Assembly: GCA_025356095.1 (NCBI GenBank)
Contig: JANXUR010000048.1
Span: 1 to 64,000 of the forward strand
Length of the DNA: 64,000 nucleotides
From: Acidobacteriaceae bacterium
GTDB lineage: Bacteria; Acidobacteriota; Terriglobia; Terriglobales; Acidobacteriaceae
Reading direction: 5' to 3'
Part shown: positions 27,541 through 36,773 of the stretch, piece after piece
Position numbering within the stretch: the first letter of the stretch is position 1
Layout: each line of letters opens with the position of its first letter
Notes under the pieces: generated by a model
Databases searched by the model: none
What the model was told of the DNA's origin: nothing
Seen by the model: the letters and a program-made list of their open reading frames with translations, nothing else
Position numbers and translations under genes: made by a program

Positions 27541-27558
27541 AACTCGGCACGCCGAGTT
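27541..27558 (+). promoter_or_regulatory. palindrome AACTCGGC-AC-GCCGAGTT next to the ribosome-binding site
   Basis: An 8-bp perfect stem with a 2-base centre sits directly before the GGAGG of the second beta-helix gene. It may be a repressor operator as DNA or a hairpin that affects ribosome access as RNA; neither is proven. Confidence 0.5.
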
Positions 27559-27567
27559 GGAGGCAGT

Positions 27568-30500
27568 ATGACCTACCTCAAGAGTGCGCTTGTAGCGCTC
27601 TTCTCTCTGGCCATTTTCACAGTCCCCTGCGTTGGGCAGGCGAATGTGAACGAAACTCTGGAAACAGCCACGGTTTACGTGGATGCAGTCAACGGCAGCG
27701 ACGCACGCTCTTGCGCACAAGCTGCCACCTCAACCAACGCCCTCAAAACCATCAGCGCGGCCATCACTTGCGCCCTCACCAACAACCAGGGCAGCATCGG
27801 GACAAAGATATGGGTCGAGCCCGGCACCTATCGCGAAACCCTGTCGCTGACTTCCACGACCCGCGATACAAACCTGCCCATGACGATTCAGGCCGTTACC
27901 AACGGCACGGTCACCATCTCGGGCGCGGTTACTTATACCGGTTGGACCCCTTACAGCGCCAACACCAGCATCTTCACCAACTCGTGGACCAATGATTGGG
28001 GTCTGTGCCCGCCCAGTTCTGCTCCCGGCGCGCCACCGTTTCCGGACATTGTGCAACGGCGGGAAACCGTCTTCGTAAACGGTGCCTTGCTCACGCAGGT
28101 GCTCACGCTGGCGGATGTGGTCGCTGGCAGCTTCTTTGTGGATGAAAGCGCCAATAAGATCTACGTGTACCCGCCCGCAGGCGTGAACCTAACCACGGCA
28201 GACGTGGAAGTGGGTACGCTCTCTAATCTGGCGACCATTACCCGCGCTCAGGTGGTTTTGCGCAACCTGACCTTTCAGTATGCGAACTCGTGCCGCGATA
28301 ATCCGGCCGTGACGATCACGGGAGCCTCGGCCAACAACATCGTGTTCGATACGCTGAACGTCAACTGGAACAACGCTAACGCGGTCACCATCAACAATCC
28401 GGCATCCAACTTTACGGTGACCAATACCACCGCGAATCACAACGGACAGAGCGGGCTTTCCGGCTATCAGGTAAAGAATGGCCTGTGGCTGAATGACACC
28501 GCCAACTACAACAACTGGCGCGGTGCGCAAGGTGCCATCTACAACTGGAATCTTGGCGGCTTCCACCCCTTCTCGGTGCACAGTTCTACTGTCACCGGGA
28601 TGAGCATGTATTACAACCAGACCTTTGGCGCGCACTGGGATACCGATCACCAGAACATCACCGCATCGGGAATGGTCTCGGTCAACAACCTGCTGGTGGG
28701 GGATTTCTACGAGAAAAACGAAGGCCCTATCTCGATCACGAACAGCACCTACTGCGGCAACAATTTAGTCGCTTCTCCGCAGGCTTCGTTCGGTGCGGGC
28801 GTGGAATTCCGCGACTCGATGAACGTCACCCTGCAAAACGACTACTTCTACAACAACGGTGTGGCCTCACTGAACTTTCAAGGCACGCCCGGCGGTATCA
28901 ACTGCTCCACCCACAACCCGGAGTGCGTCACCAACTGGGAAACTGGCCAGCAGTATGACCTCCAAAACAAATTCCTGACCCTGAGCGGCGACTCGTTCTG
29001 GGCACTGGACGCGACCCAGAACGACTTCCAAGACAGCTATTTGGGCGACCAGAACGGCAATAACGACTGGACCAGCTTCATCACAACGCTGAACTCCTCC
29101 GGCAACACTTGGTGGAATCCCAGCCTAAATCCGCCGTTTGAAGTTCCGCCCACGGCCAGCAACCCGCTGCCCCAGAATGTGGACTTTGCCGGGTGGCAGT
29201 CTGCCACCGGGCAAGACATCAGCCGTTCCACCTTCTCGCAACCCGCACTGCCTTCCACGGCGTGTGTGGGCACGGTGACGGCCGCCACCCGGCGTGGTCA
29301 CAATCAAGCCGGCAAGAAAACCAAGGCCAACCCCTCGGTGGTTCTGTCCGATGCCCCAGACTACTGGCTCGTGGCCTCCGCCAGCGGTGTGACCATTGAC
29401 CTTACTGGCGCGGCCCAAAACACCTTCACCCTGGCTCCGGTTGGCACCTTCGCCAGCAGCGTCACCTTGAGCGTAAATACCTCCAGCGCACCGGGCGTTC
29501 ACGCCACGCTATCTCCCACGACCTTCGCTACCGGTAGTGGCGCAGCAGCCATGTCCCTCACCACAGACCCCGGTACCGCAGCCGGAACCTACCAGATTCC
29601 CGTCATGGCCACCGGCGGCGGTCTGGTGCACACGTCCACCTTCTTTGTGACGGTGCCGCCGGGCTTTGCACGCCTCTCGACGGTCAATATCTCATTCCCC
29701 AATCAGGTGGTGAGCACCACCAGCGCGCCCATGAATGTGACCCTGACGAACGTGGGCACAACCACCATCACTGGCATCACACCGGTGGCCAGTTCCAACT
29801 TCGCCCAGACCAACACCTGCGGTACCAGTCTGCTGGCGGGCGCGAGCTGCATCTTCAGCGTTACCTTCTCGCCGAGTACCCTGGCGGGCACTTACACAGG
29901 AACCCTGACAATTTCGGATTCCGATGCTTCCACCCAACAGGTGGTGAACCTGACGGGCAACGCCATTGCGTTGGCAACCGCGAGCTTCAGCCCCGGCAGC
30001 CTGCTCTACGGCTCGGTGCCGCTGCAAACGGCCAGCACCATGACCGCAACCTATACCGACACCAGCACTCAGTCGCCCATTTATGTGACCAGTATTCTGA
30101 TCACTGGTGCGAACACGGGTGACTACTCGGAAACTGACAACTGTCCGCGTTCGCCAGCACAACTGGCTCCGCTGGCAAGCTGCACTGTCAATGTCACTTT
30201 TACTCCGACGGCGATCGGCTTACGGCAGGCCAACGTCAGCGTCACCTCAAACACCGTACTTGGCACCCAGACGCTCACCATGAGCGGCACCGGATCTGCC
30301 TCCACGGCCAACGTCACCCTGACGCCGACAGCGCTTTCGTTCGGTTCCATCACCGTCGGCACCAACAAGGTGCTGACCTCCACCGTCAAAAACACCAGCA
30401 GCGCGGCCGTCACCATCACCAGCCTTACGCTGGGTGGCGCAAACAGTAATCAGTTCATTTTTACAGATACCTGCCCGCGCGCTCCGCTTACGCTCGCTGC

Positions 30501-32661
30501 CAATGGAACCTGCATTATCACTGGCACCTTCACGCCAGTCGGGTTGGTGGGCAACTTAGGCGGCGCCGTCAGCGCCTCCGTCACGCTTACTGATACCGGC
30601 AACCCAACGACGCAGATTCTCAACCTCAATGGCACGGTCGTAGTTCCGGCCCCTACCACGTCATTCACGCCCACTTCGCTCACCTTCCCCAATACGAATG
30701 TGGGAATGTCGAGCTTGCCGCTGACGGTGATACTCACCAACACCTCTGCGATTGAACCGTTGCTCATCAGCAGCATCCCTACCACCGGCACCAACCTAAC
30801 CTCTTACTTGGTGGCGAGTACGTGTCCTATCGCGCCTGCAACTTTAGCGCCTTTAGGCTTATGCAATATCGTGGTCACGTTTGTGCCCACCGCCGCGAAG
30901 TCGTTGCCCGCATCGGTCACGGTGTTCAGCAACGTAAGCACCGGCAGTTCGGTGTTCAATCTTTCCGGCACGGGACAAGCACCCACGGTTTCGCTGACTC
31001 CGGCGACGCTTGCCTTCGGCAACCAAAACGTCAACGTGAAGGTCACCAAGACCTCTACCATCAAAAACACGTCCACGACGCTGCCGCTGCACATCACCAG
31101 CATTACGGTGACCGGCTCGCACGTCGCCAGCTACACCCTGTCTGACACTTGCCCGCGTTCGCCCGCTACTTTGGCAGCAGGCGCCAGTTGCGTAGTCACC
31201 GTAAACCTAAATGCCACCACCACCGGCGACCAATCGGGTTCGGTCACCATTATGGACGACATTGTCGGTGGGGTCAGCACGATCGCGATTACCGGCACCA
31301 CGTTTGCTTCGGCCACACTCACCCCCACCACCATTGCCTTCGGTAACGTGGACTACGCCAACTCTTTGGGTTCGGGCGTAGGGGCTTCGAAAACCCTGAC
31401 TTCGATCCTTAAGAACACGTCGCTGCAAGCTTCGCTGACCATTGCCAGCATCGGACTGAGCGGCAGCAACACCCGCTACTATACGGAGTCTGACAACTGC
31501 GGTGCCTCTCTTGCCGCAGGAGCAAGCTGCACCATCACCGCCGTCTTCACTCCCACCATCTCGGGAGCGTTGAACTCGGCCATCACCATCACCGATGGCG
31601 TGAGCGCTGGCACCCAGACCATCACCTTGACGGGTTCTGGGGTGCTGCCGGTTCCCACGGCGAAGTTCGCCCCCACCACGTTGGCCTTCGCTTCTGTCAA
31701 TGAGGGAACCACGCTCAGTAAGACGGCAACCCTCACCAACAGCAGCACAGATACGCTGGCCGTGCTGAAGATTACCAGCCTGATTCTGGCTGGCACCAAC
31801 AGCAGCGAATATACCGTGACCCACAACTGCCCGCTTTCGCCCAGTACGCTGGCTGCGGGAGCTTCGTGCACCATTACGGCCGTCTTCGCCCCAGTTAACC
31901 TCAACGCCACGACTGTAACCTACACCGCGACTGACAATGCTTCGCCCGCCACCCAGGTGTTAACCCTGACTGGTACCGGCAAAGCTGTGGTTCCGACAAC
32001 AAGCTTTACGCCCGCCACCGTCAGCTTTGGCAACATTAACGAAGGCACTTCGAGCACCATGACTTCGGTGTTCAAGAATACCTCCACCAGTTCGTTCGCC
32101 ACCCTGACCATCACTTCCATCGGTGCAGTCACTGGCACGGACTCCAACCAGTTCGTTGTCACCAACGCCTGCCCACTTTCGCCGGCGACCCTCGCTGCCG
32201 GAGCCTCGTGCACCTTCACCGTCGTTTATTCGCCCACCAACACCGACTCACCCAGCGTCACGGTTAAGGTGACGGACAACGAATCGGCGGGCTCGCGTAC
32301 CTTGACCATCAAAGGCACAGGCCTCAAACCCGTGCCCACCGCGACCCTCACTCCATCGTCACTCACCTTCCCCTCCACCACGGTAGGGACGGCAGCGGCA
32401 CCCATGACGACCACCCTCACCAACACCAGCACCAACACCTTCGCGACCTTGGCCGTCACCACTTTGACGACGACCGGCACGGCAGCGGCAGACTACACCG
32501 CGACCAGCAACTGTCCGGCGAGTCTGGCAGCGGGTGCGACCTGTGTGGTGACCGTCAACTTCACGCCTGCGGCAAAGAACACGCGCGCCGCGACGCTGAA
32601 CGTCAATAGCAACGTGAGCGGTGGCAAAACGACTGCCTCCCTTACCGGCACCGGCCAGTAG
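27568..32661 (+). CDS. giant secreted beta-helix protein with nine ASH-type repeats
   Basis: The 1697-residue protein is a longer paralogue of the gene upstream. I chose the ATG at 27568, which has GGAGG at the right distance and starts a signal peptide (MTYLKSALVALFSLAIF...CVGQA). The N-terminal beta-helix region (ATVYVDAVNGSDA; YNNWRGAQGAIYNWNLGGFH) is closely similar to its paralogue over about 560 residues. A basic insert, AATRRGHNQAGKKTKANPS, near residue 570 is missing there. Nine ASH/choice-of-anchor-type repeats of about 105 residues follow, each with LxFGxxxVG, SLxNTS, a CPxSPATLAAGASC cysteine pair and a final LTGTG. Likely a long surface or extracellular adhesin-like protein. A strong terminator follows. 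Confidence 0.87.
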   Translation: MTYLKSALVALFSLAIFTVPCVGQANVNETLETATVYVDAVNGSDARSCAQAATSTNALKTISAAITCALTNNQGSIGTKIWVEPGTYRETLSLTSTTRDTNLPMTIQAVTNGTVTISGAVTYTGWTPYSANTSIFTNSWTNDWGLCPPSSAPGAPPFPDIVQRRETVFVNGALLTQVLTLADVVAGSFFVDESANKIYVYPPAGVNLTTADVEVGTLSNLATITRAQVVLRNLTFQYANSCRDNPAVTITGASANNIVFDTLNVNWNNANAVTINNPASNFTVTNTTANHNGQSGLSGYQVKNGLWLNDTANYNNWRGAQGAIYNWNLGGFHPFSVHSSTVTGMSMYYNQTFGAHWDTDHQNITASGMVSVNNLLVGDFYEKNEGPISITNSTYCGNNLVASPQASFGAGVEFRDSMNVTLQNDYFYNNGVASLNFQGTPGGINCSTHNPECVTNWETGQQYDLQNKFLTLSGDSFWALDATQNDFQDSYLGDQNGNNDWTSFITTLNSSGNTWWNPSLNPPFEVPPTASNPLPQNVDFAGWQSATGQDISRSTFSQPALPSTACVGTVTAATRRGHNQAGKKTKANPSVVLSDAPDYWLVASASGVTIDLTGAAQNTFTLAPVGTFASSVTLSVNTSSAPGVHATLSPTTFATGSGAAAMSLTTDPGTAAGTYQIPVMATGGGLVHTSTFFVTVPPGFARLSTVNISFPNQVVSTTSAPMNVTLTNVGTTTITGITPVASSNFAQTNTCGTSLLAGASCIFSVTFSPSTLAGTYTGTLTISDSDASTQQVVNLTGNAIALATASFSPGSLLYGSVPLQTASTMTATYTDTSTQSPIYVTSILITGANTGDYSETDNCPRSPAQLAPLASCTVNVTFTPTAIGLRQANVSVTSNTVLGTQTLTMSGTGSASTANVTLTPTALSFGSITVGTNKVLTSTVKNTSSAAVTITSLTLGGANSNQFIFTDTCPRAPLTLAANGTCIITGTFTPVGLVGNLGGAVSASVTLTDTGNPTTQILNLNGTVVVPAPTTSFTPTSLTFPNTNVGMSSLPLTVILTNTSAIEPLLISSIPTTGTNLTSYLVASTCPIAPATLAPLGLCNIVVTFVPTAAKSLPASVTVFSNVSTGSSVFNLSGTGQAPTVSLTPATLAFGNQNVNVKVTKTSTIKNTSTTLPLHITSITVTGSHVASYTLSDTCPRSPATLAAGASCVVTVNLNATTTGDQSGSVTIMDDIVGGVSTIAITGTTFASATLTPTTIAFGNVDYANSLGSGVGASKTLTSILKNTSLQASLTIASIGLSGSNTRYYTESDNCGASLAAGASCTITAVFTPTISGALNSAITITDGVSAGTQTITLTGSGVLPVPTAKFAPTTLAFASVNEGTTLSKTATLTNSSTDTLAVLKITSLILAGTNSSEYTVTHNCPLSPSTLAAGASCTITAVFAPVNLNATTVTYTATDNASPATQVLTLTGTGKAVVPTTSFTPATVSFGNINEGTSSTMTSVFKNTSTSSFATLTITSIGAVTGTDSNQFVVTNACPLSPATLAAGASCTFTVVYSPTNTDSPSVTVKVTDNESAGSRTLTIKGTGLKPVPTATLTPSSLTFPSTTVGTAAAPMTTTLTNTSTNTFATLAVTTLTTTGTAAADYTATSNCPASLAAGATCVVTVNFTPAAKNTRAATLNVNSNVSGGKTTASLTGTGQ

Positions 32662-32679
32662 CAGCCGCGCTTTCACACC

Positions 32680-32708
32680 AAGGGCCGCCTCTTCCAGAGG
32701 CGGCCCTT
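32680..32708 (+). terminator. Rho-independent terminator after the nine-repeat protein
   Basis: An 11-bp perfect stem GGGCCGCCTCT/AGAGGCGGCCC (32682-32706) with a TCC loop is followed by TTTCT, 20 bases past the stop codon. Confidence 0.9.
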
Positions 32709-32768
32709 TCTGCTGGCTGGCAACTCACGACCTGTTAGCGAACCGCTACAATATTGCTTAGAGCCAGC

Positions 32769-33725
32769 ATGAATCAGCAGCCATCCTTCAAGCCCTTGTG
32801 CGCACGCGTCGTGCCCTCCCTGCTTTGCGCGCTGGCTGCACTCGTTGCACACTCCCATGCGCAAGCCGCCCCAGTAGCCAAGCCGGAAGTCCGCAGCACC
32901 CTGATTGCCAGTAGCGCAACACAGGTGCTCGACGTTGCACTCGTTCGCGTCACGGGCGAAACCCACGACGCCATTTTGCTGCTTCGCGGTGATGGCGTGG
33001 AACTCACCGCTGCCAAAGCCGAACAAGCGCCCCGGCCCGCTAGCAGCGTTGCAATTCCACCGCCGCGCGTCACCGTGCGCGACCTCCGCGGCCGCCTCGC
33101 CATCCGTCAATGGCCTAGATTTGACGTCTATTTGCCCGGCCGCAGTTGCAACGGTGTGTTCTCCCCACAACTCACGCTGACTTGCCAGGACAACAACGAC
33201 CCGTGGCCGCTGGGCTCGTCCTTGCTCGCCGATGACGAACTCGAAGCCCGCTTCCCATTCACCCGTAATTTTTTCGATGGCGAACTCAGCGGGCGGCTCG
33301 ACACAGTTAAGGTCGCGCCCTTTTACGCGGCAGCGCATTGGCATGGCAGCACTCCTGCGGCTAGTCTTTGGCTGCTCACTGGAATAGATGGCCACGTGCG
33401 CAGCTTGACTGCCGCGACCGCCACTGCCACCAAGGAATTCGCCAGCACTGGGTGGGGTAGCGACATCACCCGCGTCACTTCACATTGCGGCGCGGGCGAG
33501 CAACTGCTGGTGACCGCCGCAGCGGACGGGGCGCAGCCCGATTCCGTGCAAGCTGTAGAACTGACCGGAGACAACTCTCACCCCATCGCACCACCCTTGT
33601 CCATGCCCGGCCCCATCACCACACTGTGGCCGGACGCCGTCGGCCAGAGCGCGATCGCGGTTGTCCGGAACCTGAAGACTGGAGCCTATGACGCCTATCG
33701 TCTCGAAGTCGCTTGCGATCGCTAG
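32769..33725 (+). CDS. secreted protein of unknown function, paired with solute-binding protein
   Basis: A 318-residue protein with a signal peptide (LCALAALVAHSHAQA). The mature part is Ala/Thr-rich, with DVYLPGRSCNGVFSPQLTLTCQDNNDPWPLG near 125-155, where two cysteines may pair, and a propeller-like C-terminal half (SLWLLTGIDGHVRSL). I recognise no family. The ATG at 32769 avoids an in-frame TTG at 32754. Its last 38 bases overlap the start of the next gene, so the two are probably translated together and may work together. An opposite-strand ORF covering the same bases was rejected. Confidence 0.75.
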   Translation: MNQQPSFKPLCARVVPSLLCALAALVAHSHAQAAPVAKPEVRSTLIASSATQVLDVALVRVTGETHDAILLLRGDGVELTAAKAEQAPRPASSVAIPPPRVTVRDLRGRLAIRQWPRFDVYLPGRSCNGVFSPQLTLTCQDNNDPWPLGSSLLADDELEARFPFTRNFFDGELSGRLDTVKVAPFYAAAHWHGSTPAASLWLLTGIDGHVRSLTAATATATKEFASTGWGSDITRVTSHCGAGEQLLVTAAADGAQPDSVQAVELTGDNSHPIAPPLSMPGPITTLWPDAVGQSAIAVVRNLKTGAYDAYRLEVACDR

Positions 33726-35253
33726 CCTGCTGACTTGTGCTCTCGCAACCAGTGCCCACGCTGCGACCCGTCCGCAATATGGCGGCACCTTGCATCTGGA
33801 GTTGCAGGCCGCGCCTGCGGAGTATGCCCCCGAGATTCTGGCTACCCGTGAGCCGCCCAGCGAAGAACTTACTGCCCTTATCTTTGATCGCCTTGTCTGC
33901 CTGAATGGCAACGGTGAGCCAGCACCGCAACTGGCCACGCAGTGGGAACACGACTCCACCGTCACCCATTGGGTTTTTACTCTGCGCCAGCACGTGCACC
34001 TGCAAAATGGCATCGGTCTTTCGCCCGCCATGGTGATGAGCGCCCTCGCCCTGCAAAACGCCCAGTGGCGCGTCCGCTTTAACGCTGACAAACTTGTGAT
34101 TGATACCCAGCAACCGCAACCGGGCTTGCTGTACGAACTAGCCCTCCCGCGCAATGCTATTGTCGTGCGATCCGGCAAAGGCGCAGTGATCGGCTCCGGC
34201 CCTTTTCGTCTTCAAGACTGGACGCCCCACAAGCACGCCACCCTACGCGCCTTCGATCAGTATTGGGGCGGTCGCCCGTATGTGGATGTGATCGAACTCG
34301 CGCTGGGCCGCGCTCCCGCCGACCAGCTCGCCGACTTTGCTGCAGGCAAGGCCCAAGTGATAGAAGCAAGCCCCGGCAGTACAGCCGAACTACAGCGCCA
34401 AAAGCTTTCTGCACAAGTTGTTCCCCAGCTGCAACTGCTGGCACTGGCCTTTGACCCGCGCAGCAATGCCGTGGAAGCCATGCCCGTCCGTCGAGCGATA
34501 GCTCTGCCGCTCGACCGCACTGCAATTGCAAAGCAAATGCCGCTGACTTGGCTTACGCCGACACTGGCACTTCTGCCCCCATGGCTGCAAAGTGGGGCCC
34601 CGCTGAGCACCGAGACGGTAACGACGGTAACAGCCACAGCGCCCATCGCGCCCGCAAGCGACGCGGATCTCCGTGCCGCACGAGCCGATCTGCAAACTTA
34701 TCTCCGCGCCTCTTCCCTGGGAACCATACCTGCCGGTGGCCAGCCGCCCGCCCCCACACTCACTCTCGCCTACGACGGCACCGACTTGACCTCGCGCGCA
34801 GTCGCGGTACAGTTGCAAGCTTCTGCGAAGCTGTTTGGAATCAAACTCGCGTTGAGCGCCGAAGAACCCGGCAGCGCACCCGGCACCGCGTCTGGCTCCG
34901 CGTCTGGCTCCGTCGCCACTGCCTCCAGTGACGCTCCACCCGATATGCGGCTGCGCTACTTCCGCGTCGCATCCCCCGACTGCGCCACTGCGCTGCTCGA
35001 GCTTGCGTCGCGCATCAGCCCAGAGGCGCTCGCCGCTACCCGCAAATCCGTATCGGCCACCAACGCCTTGCCTGCCGCTGAACAGCACACCGGGCTCGCA
35101 CGCATCGCCACCGATCGCACTTCCGAACTCTGGCTGGTGCCCATCGCCTTTGCGCCACTGATCCGCGTCTTCGACGACCACATTGCCAACCGCGACACCA
35201 GTGCCCTCGACACTTTGCACATAGAAGAACTCTGGCTGCACCTATCGCAATAG
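33688..35253 (+). CDS. family 5 (oligopeptide/nickel type) solute-binding protein, orphan
   Basis: A 521-residue exported protein whose signal peptide ends TSAHA before ATRPQYGGTLHLEL, the usual beginning of DppA/OppA/NikA-like binding proteins. Further marks are IFDRLVCLNGNGEPAPQLATQWEH, GSGPFRLQDWTPHKHATLRAFDQYWGGRPYVDVIEL and FDPRSNAVEAMPVRRAIALPLDR. The family feeds ABC importers for peptides, nickel or opines, but no permease or ATPase gene is nearby. Residues about 395-410 form a Gly-Ser-Ala linker from 12-bp repeats. It overlaps the upstream unknown gene by 38 bases. It may serve a distant transporter, or act as a binding or sensing protein. Confidence 0.8.
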   Translation: MTPIVSKSLAIASLLTCALATSAHAATRPQYGGTLHLELQAAPAEYAPEILATREPPSEELTALIFDRLVCLNGNGEPAPQLATQWEHDSTVTHWVFTLRQHVHLQNGIGLSPAMVMSALALQNAQWRVRFNADKLVIDTQQPQPGLLYELALPRNAIVVRSGKGAVIGSGPFRLQDWTPHKHATLRAFDQYWGGRPYVDVIELALGRAPADQLADFAAGKAQVIEASPGSTAELQRQKLSAQVVPQLQLLALAFDPRSNAVEAMPVRRAIALPLDRTAIAKQMPLTWLTPTLALLPPWLQSGAPLSTETVTTVTATAPIAPASDADLRAARADLQTYLRASSLGTIPAGGQPPAPTLTLAYDGTDLTSRAVAVQLQASAKLFGIKLALSAEEPGSAPGTASGSASGSVATASSDAPPDMRLRYFRVASPDCATALLELASRISPEALAATRKSVSATNALPAAEQHTGLARIATDRTSELWLVPIAFAPLIRVFDDHIANRDTSALDTLHIEELWLHLSQ

Positions 35254-35338
35254 CAGCCGCAGCAAACAACTTGGCGGAGTCATGCACCGCGCAACCTTGG
35301 CCTAAACGAACCGGCATACCCAAAATATCGGAGCATCT

Positions 35339-36694
35339 TTGACCATCGAAACACTGCCCGCCGCCCGCAAGAAAGTGTACCTGCCTCCCGGCCTGCCCGT
35401 GAATCTGCTGCTGCTTACCAATGGCCAATTTCGCCCGCGCGATCCCATCCGCCTCTTTGAATACATGGCCCGAAAGTATGGCGACATCTCCACCTACCGC
35501 GTCGGCCATCTGCGTATCGTGTTCCTCAACAATCCTGAGTACATTCGCGAAGTGCTGGTGAATCAGGCACCCAACTTCACCAAAGAGCGCGTGCAGCGCC
35601 GCAGCAAGATGCTGCTCGGCGATGGCATGATTACCAGCGAGGGCAACTATCACAAAGCCCAGCGGCGCGCCGTGCAGCCCGCATTCTATCGCGAACGCAT
35701 TGGCGCTTATGCCGACACCATCGTCCGCCACGCCTGCAATCTGCGCGACGCGGTCGTGCCCGGCTCCACCATTGACATGGCCCAGACCATGATGCGACTC
35801 TCGCTCAGCGTCGCCGCCGATGCGCTTTTTCGCACCCGCATGACGGCAGAAGAAGTTGCCGCCATGAATCAGTCGGTTAACGACATCATGAAGGTGTACC
35901 ACTTCCTGGTGGCGCTGCCAGCAGCGGAAAAGCTACTGCACTTCCCCATCCCCGGCCTGATGCAGTTCAAGCGCGCGCGGCGAAAGCTCGACCGCCAGAT
36001 CTTCGAGATGATTGCGCATCGCCGCTCGCAAGGCGAGCCCGGCGAACTGCTCACCATGATGATCGAGGGCCAGCCCGACGCCTCCGACGAACAAATCCGC
36101 GATCAGGTCACAACCATCCTGCTCGCCGGCTTTGAAACCACCGCCAACGCGCTCTCATGGACGTGGTATCTGTTGGCGGAAAACCCGGAGGTCGAGGCAC
36201 GCCTGCACGCCGAGCTTGATGCCGTGCTCGGCGGCCGCTTGCCCACAGCGGATGACTATCCTAACTTGAAGTACACCGAGATGATTCTTGCCGAAGCCAT
36301 GCGACTGTACCCGCCCGCATGGGCCATGGGGCGGCAAGCCATTGAGCCCTTCGACCTCGGCCCCTACCACCTACCCGCCAAGACCACTGTGCTCATGTCG
36401 CAATGGGTAATGCACCGCAACCCGGAGTTCTTTGCCGATCCGCTGCGGTTTGATCCCACGCGCTTCGAACCGGAAGCCAAGCGTAACCGCCCCAAGTTCG
36501 CCTACTTCCCCTTCGGAGGCGGCCCGCGCCAGTGCATCGGCGAAGCCTTTGCGTGGATGGAGGCCGTGCTGATTCTCGCCACGCTAGCCCAGCGTTGGCG
36601 CGTCACACTGGTACCCGGTCAGACCATCGTGCCCGAACAACTGATTACGCTGCGGCCCAAAGGCGGCATCAGAATGAAAATGGAGCACCGCTAG
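35339..36694 (+). CDS. cytochrome P450
   Basis: The 451-residue monooxygenase has the I-helix oxygen-activation motif AGFETT near 263, the ExxR pair in [10 protein letters not shown] near 320, and the heme loop [16 protein letters not shown] near 397 with the thiolate cysteine. It should hydroxylate a lipophilic substrate using an external redox partner; no ferredoxin or reductase is adjacent. Overall sequence recalls CYP102-like or fatty-acid P450s. It has no membrane anchor. The start is TTG at 35339 with GGAG five bases upstream, since no ATG fits. It follows the solute-binding protein by 85 bases and converges on the phosphoesterase gene. Confidence 0.92.
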   Translation: MTIETLPAARKKVYLPPGLPVNLLLLTNGQFRPRDPIRLFEYMARKYGDISTYRVGHLRIVFLNNPEYIREVLVNQAPNFTKERVQRRSKMLLGDGMITSEGNYHKAQRRAVQPAFYRERIGAYADTIVRHACNLRDAVVPGSTIDMAQTMMRLSLSVAADALFRTRMTAEEVAAMNQSVNDIMKVYHFLVALPAAEKLLHFPIPGLMQFKRARRKLDRQIFEMIAHRRSQGEPGELLTMMIEGQPDASDEQIRDQVTTILLAGFETTANALSWTWYLLAENPEVEARLHAELDAVLGGRLPTADDYPNLKYTEMILAEAMRLYPPAWAMGRQAIEPFDLGPYHLPAKTTVLMSQWVMHRNPEFFADPLRFDPTRFEPEAKRNRPKFAYFPFGGGPRQCIGEAFAWMEAVLILATLAQRWRVTLVPGQTIVPEQLITLRPKGGIRMKMEHR

Positions 36695-36773
36695 CGTAAG
36701 TGTTTCTCAGCGAAGCCCGCGCCAGCACGTTGAAAGTGTGCACTGCGACCTCCGCTGGCCCGCTATCCGCACG

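Larger units (their letters stand above)
26798..27567 (+). other. intergenic region and leader of the second beta-helix protein
   Basis: About 770 bases with no convincing gene. In order it holds a 15-bp tandem repeat (26817-26852), a terminator-like hairpin (26990-27014), AT-rich sequence, the leader hairpin (27437-27458) and an 18-base palindrome just before the ribosome-binding site (27541-27558). Open frames at 26778-27026 and 27248-27430 show no ribosome-binding site or recognisable sequence. Confidence 0.5.

Noticed and set aside
32673-33395. 240-codon minus-strand ORF opposite the unknown secreted-protein gene
   Set aside because: The plus-strand gene has a signal peptide, better codon use and overlaps the next gene; the minus frame has no recognisable sequence and starts inside it.
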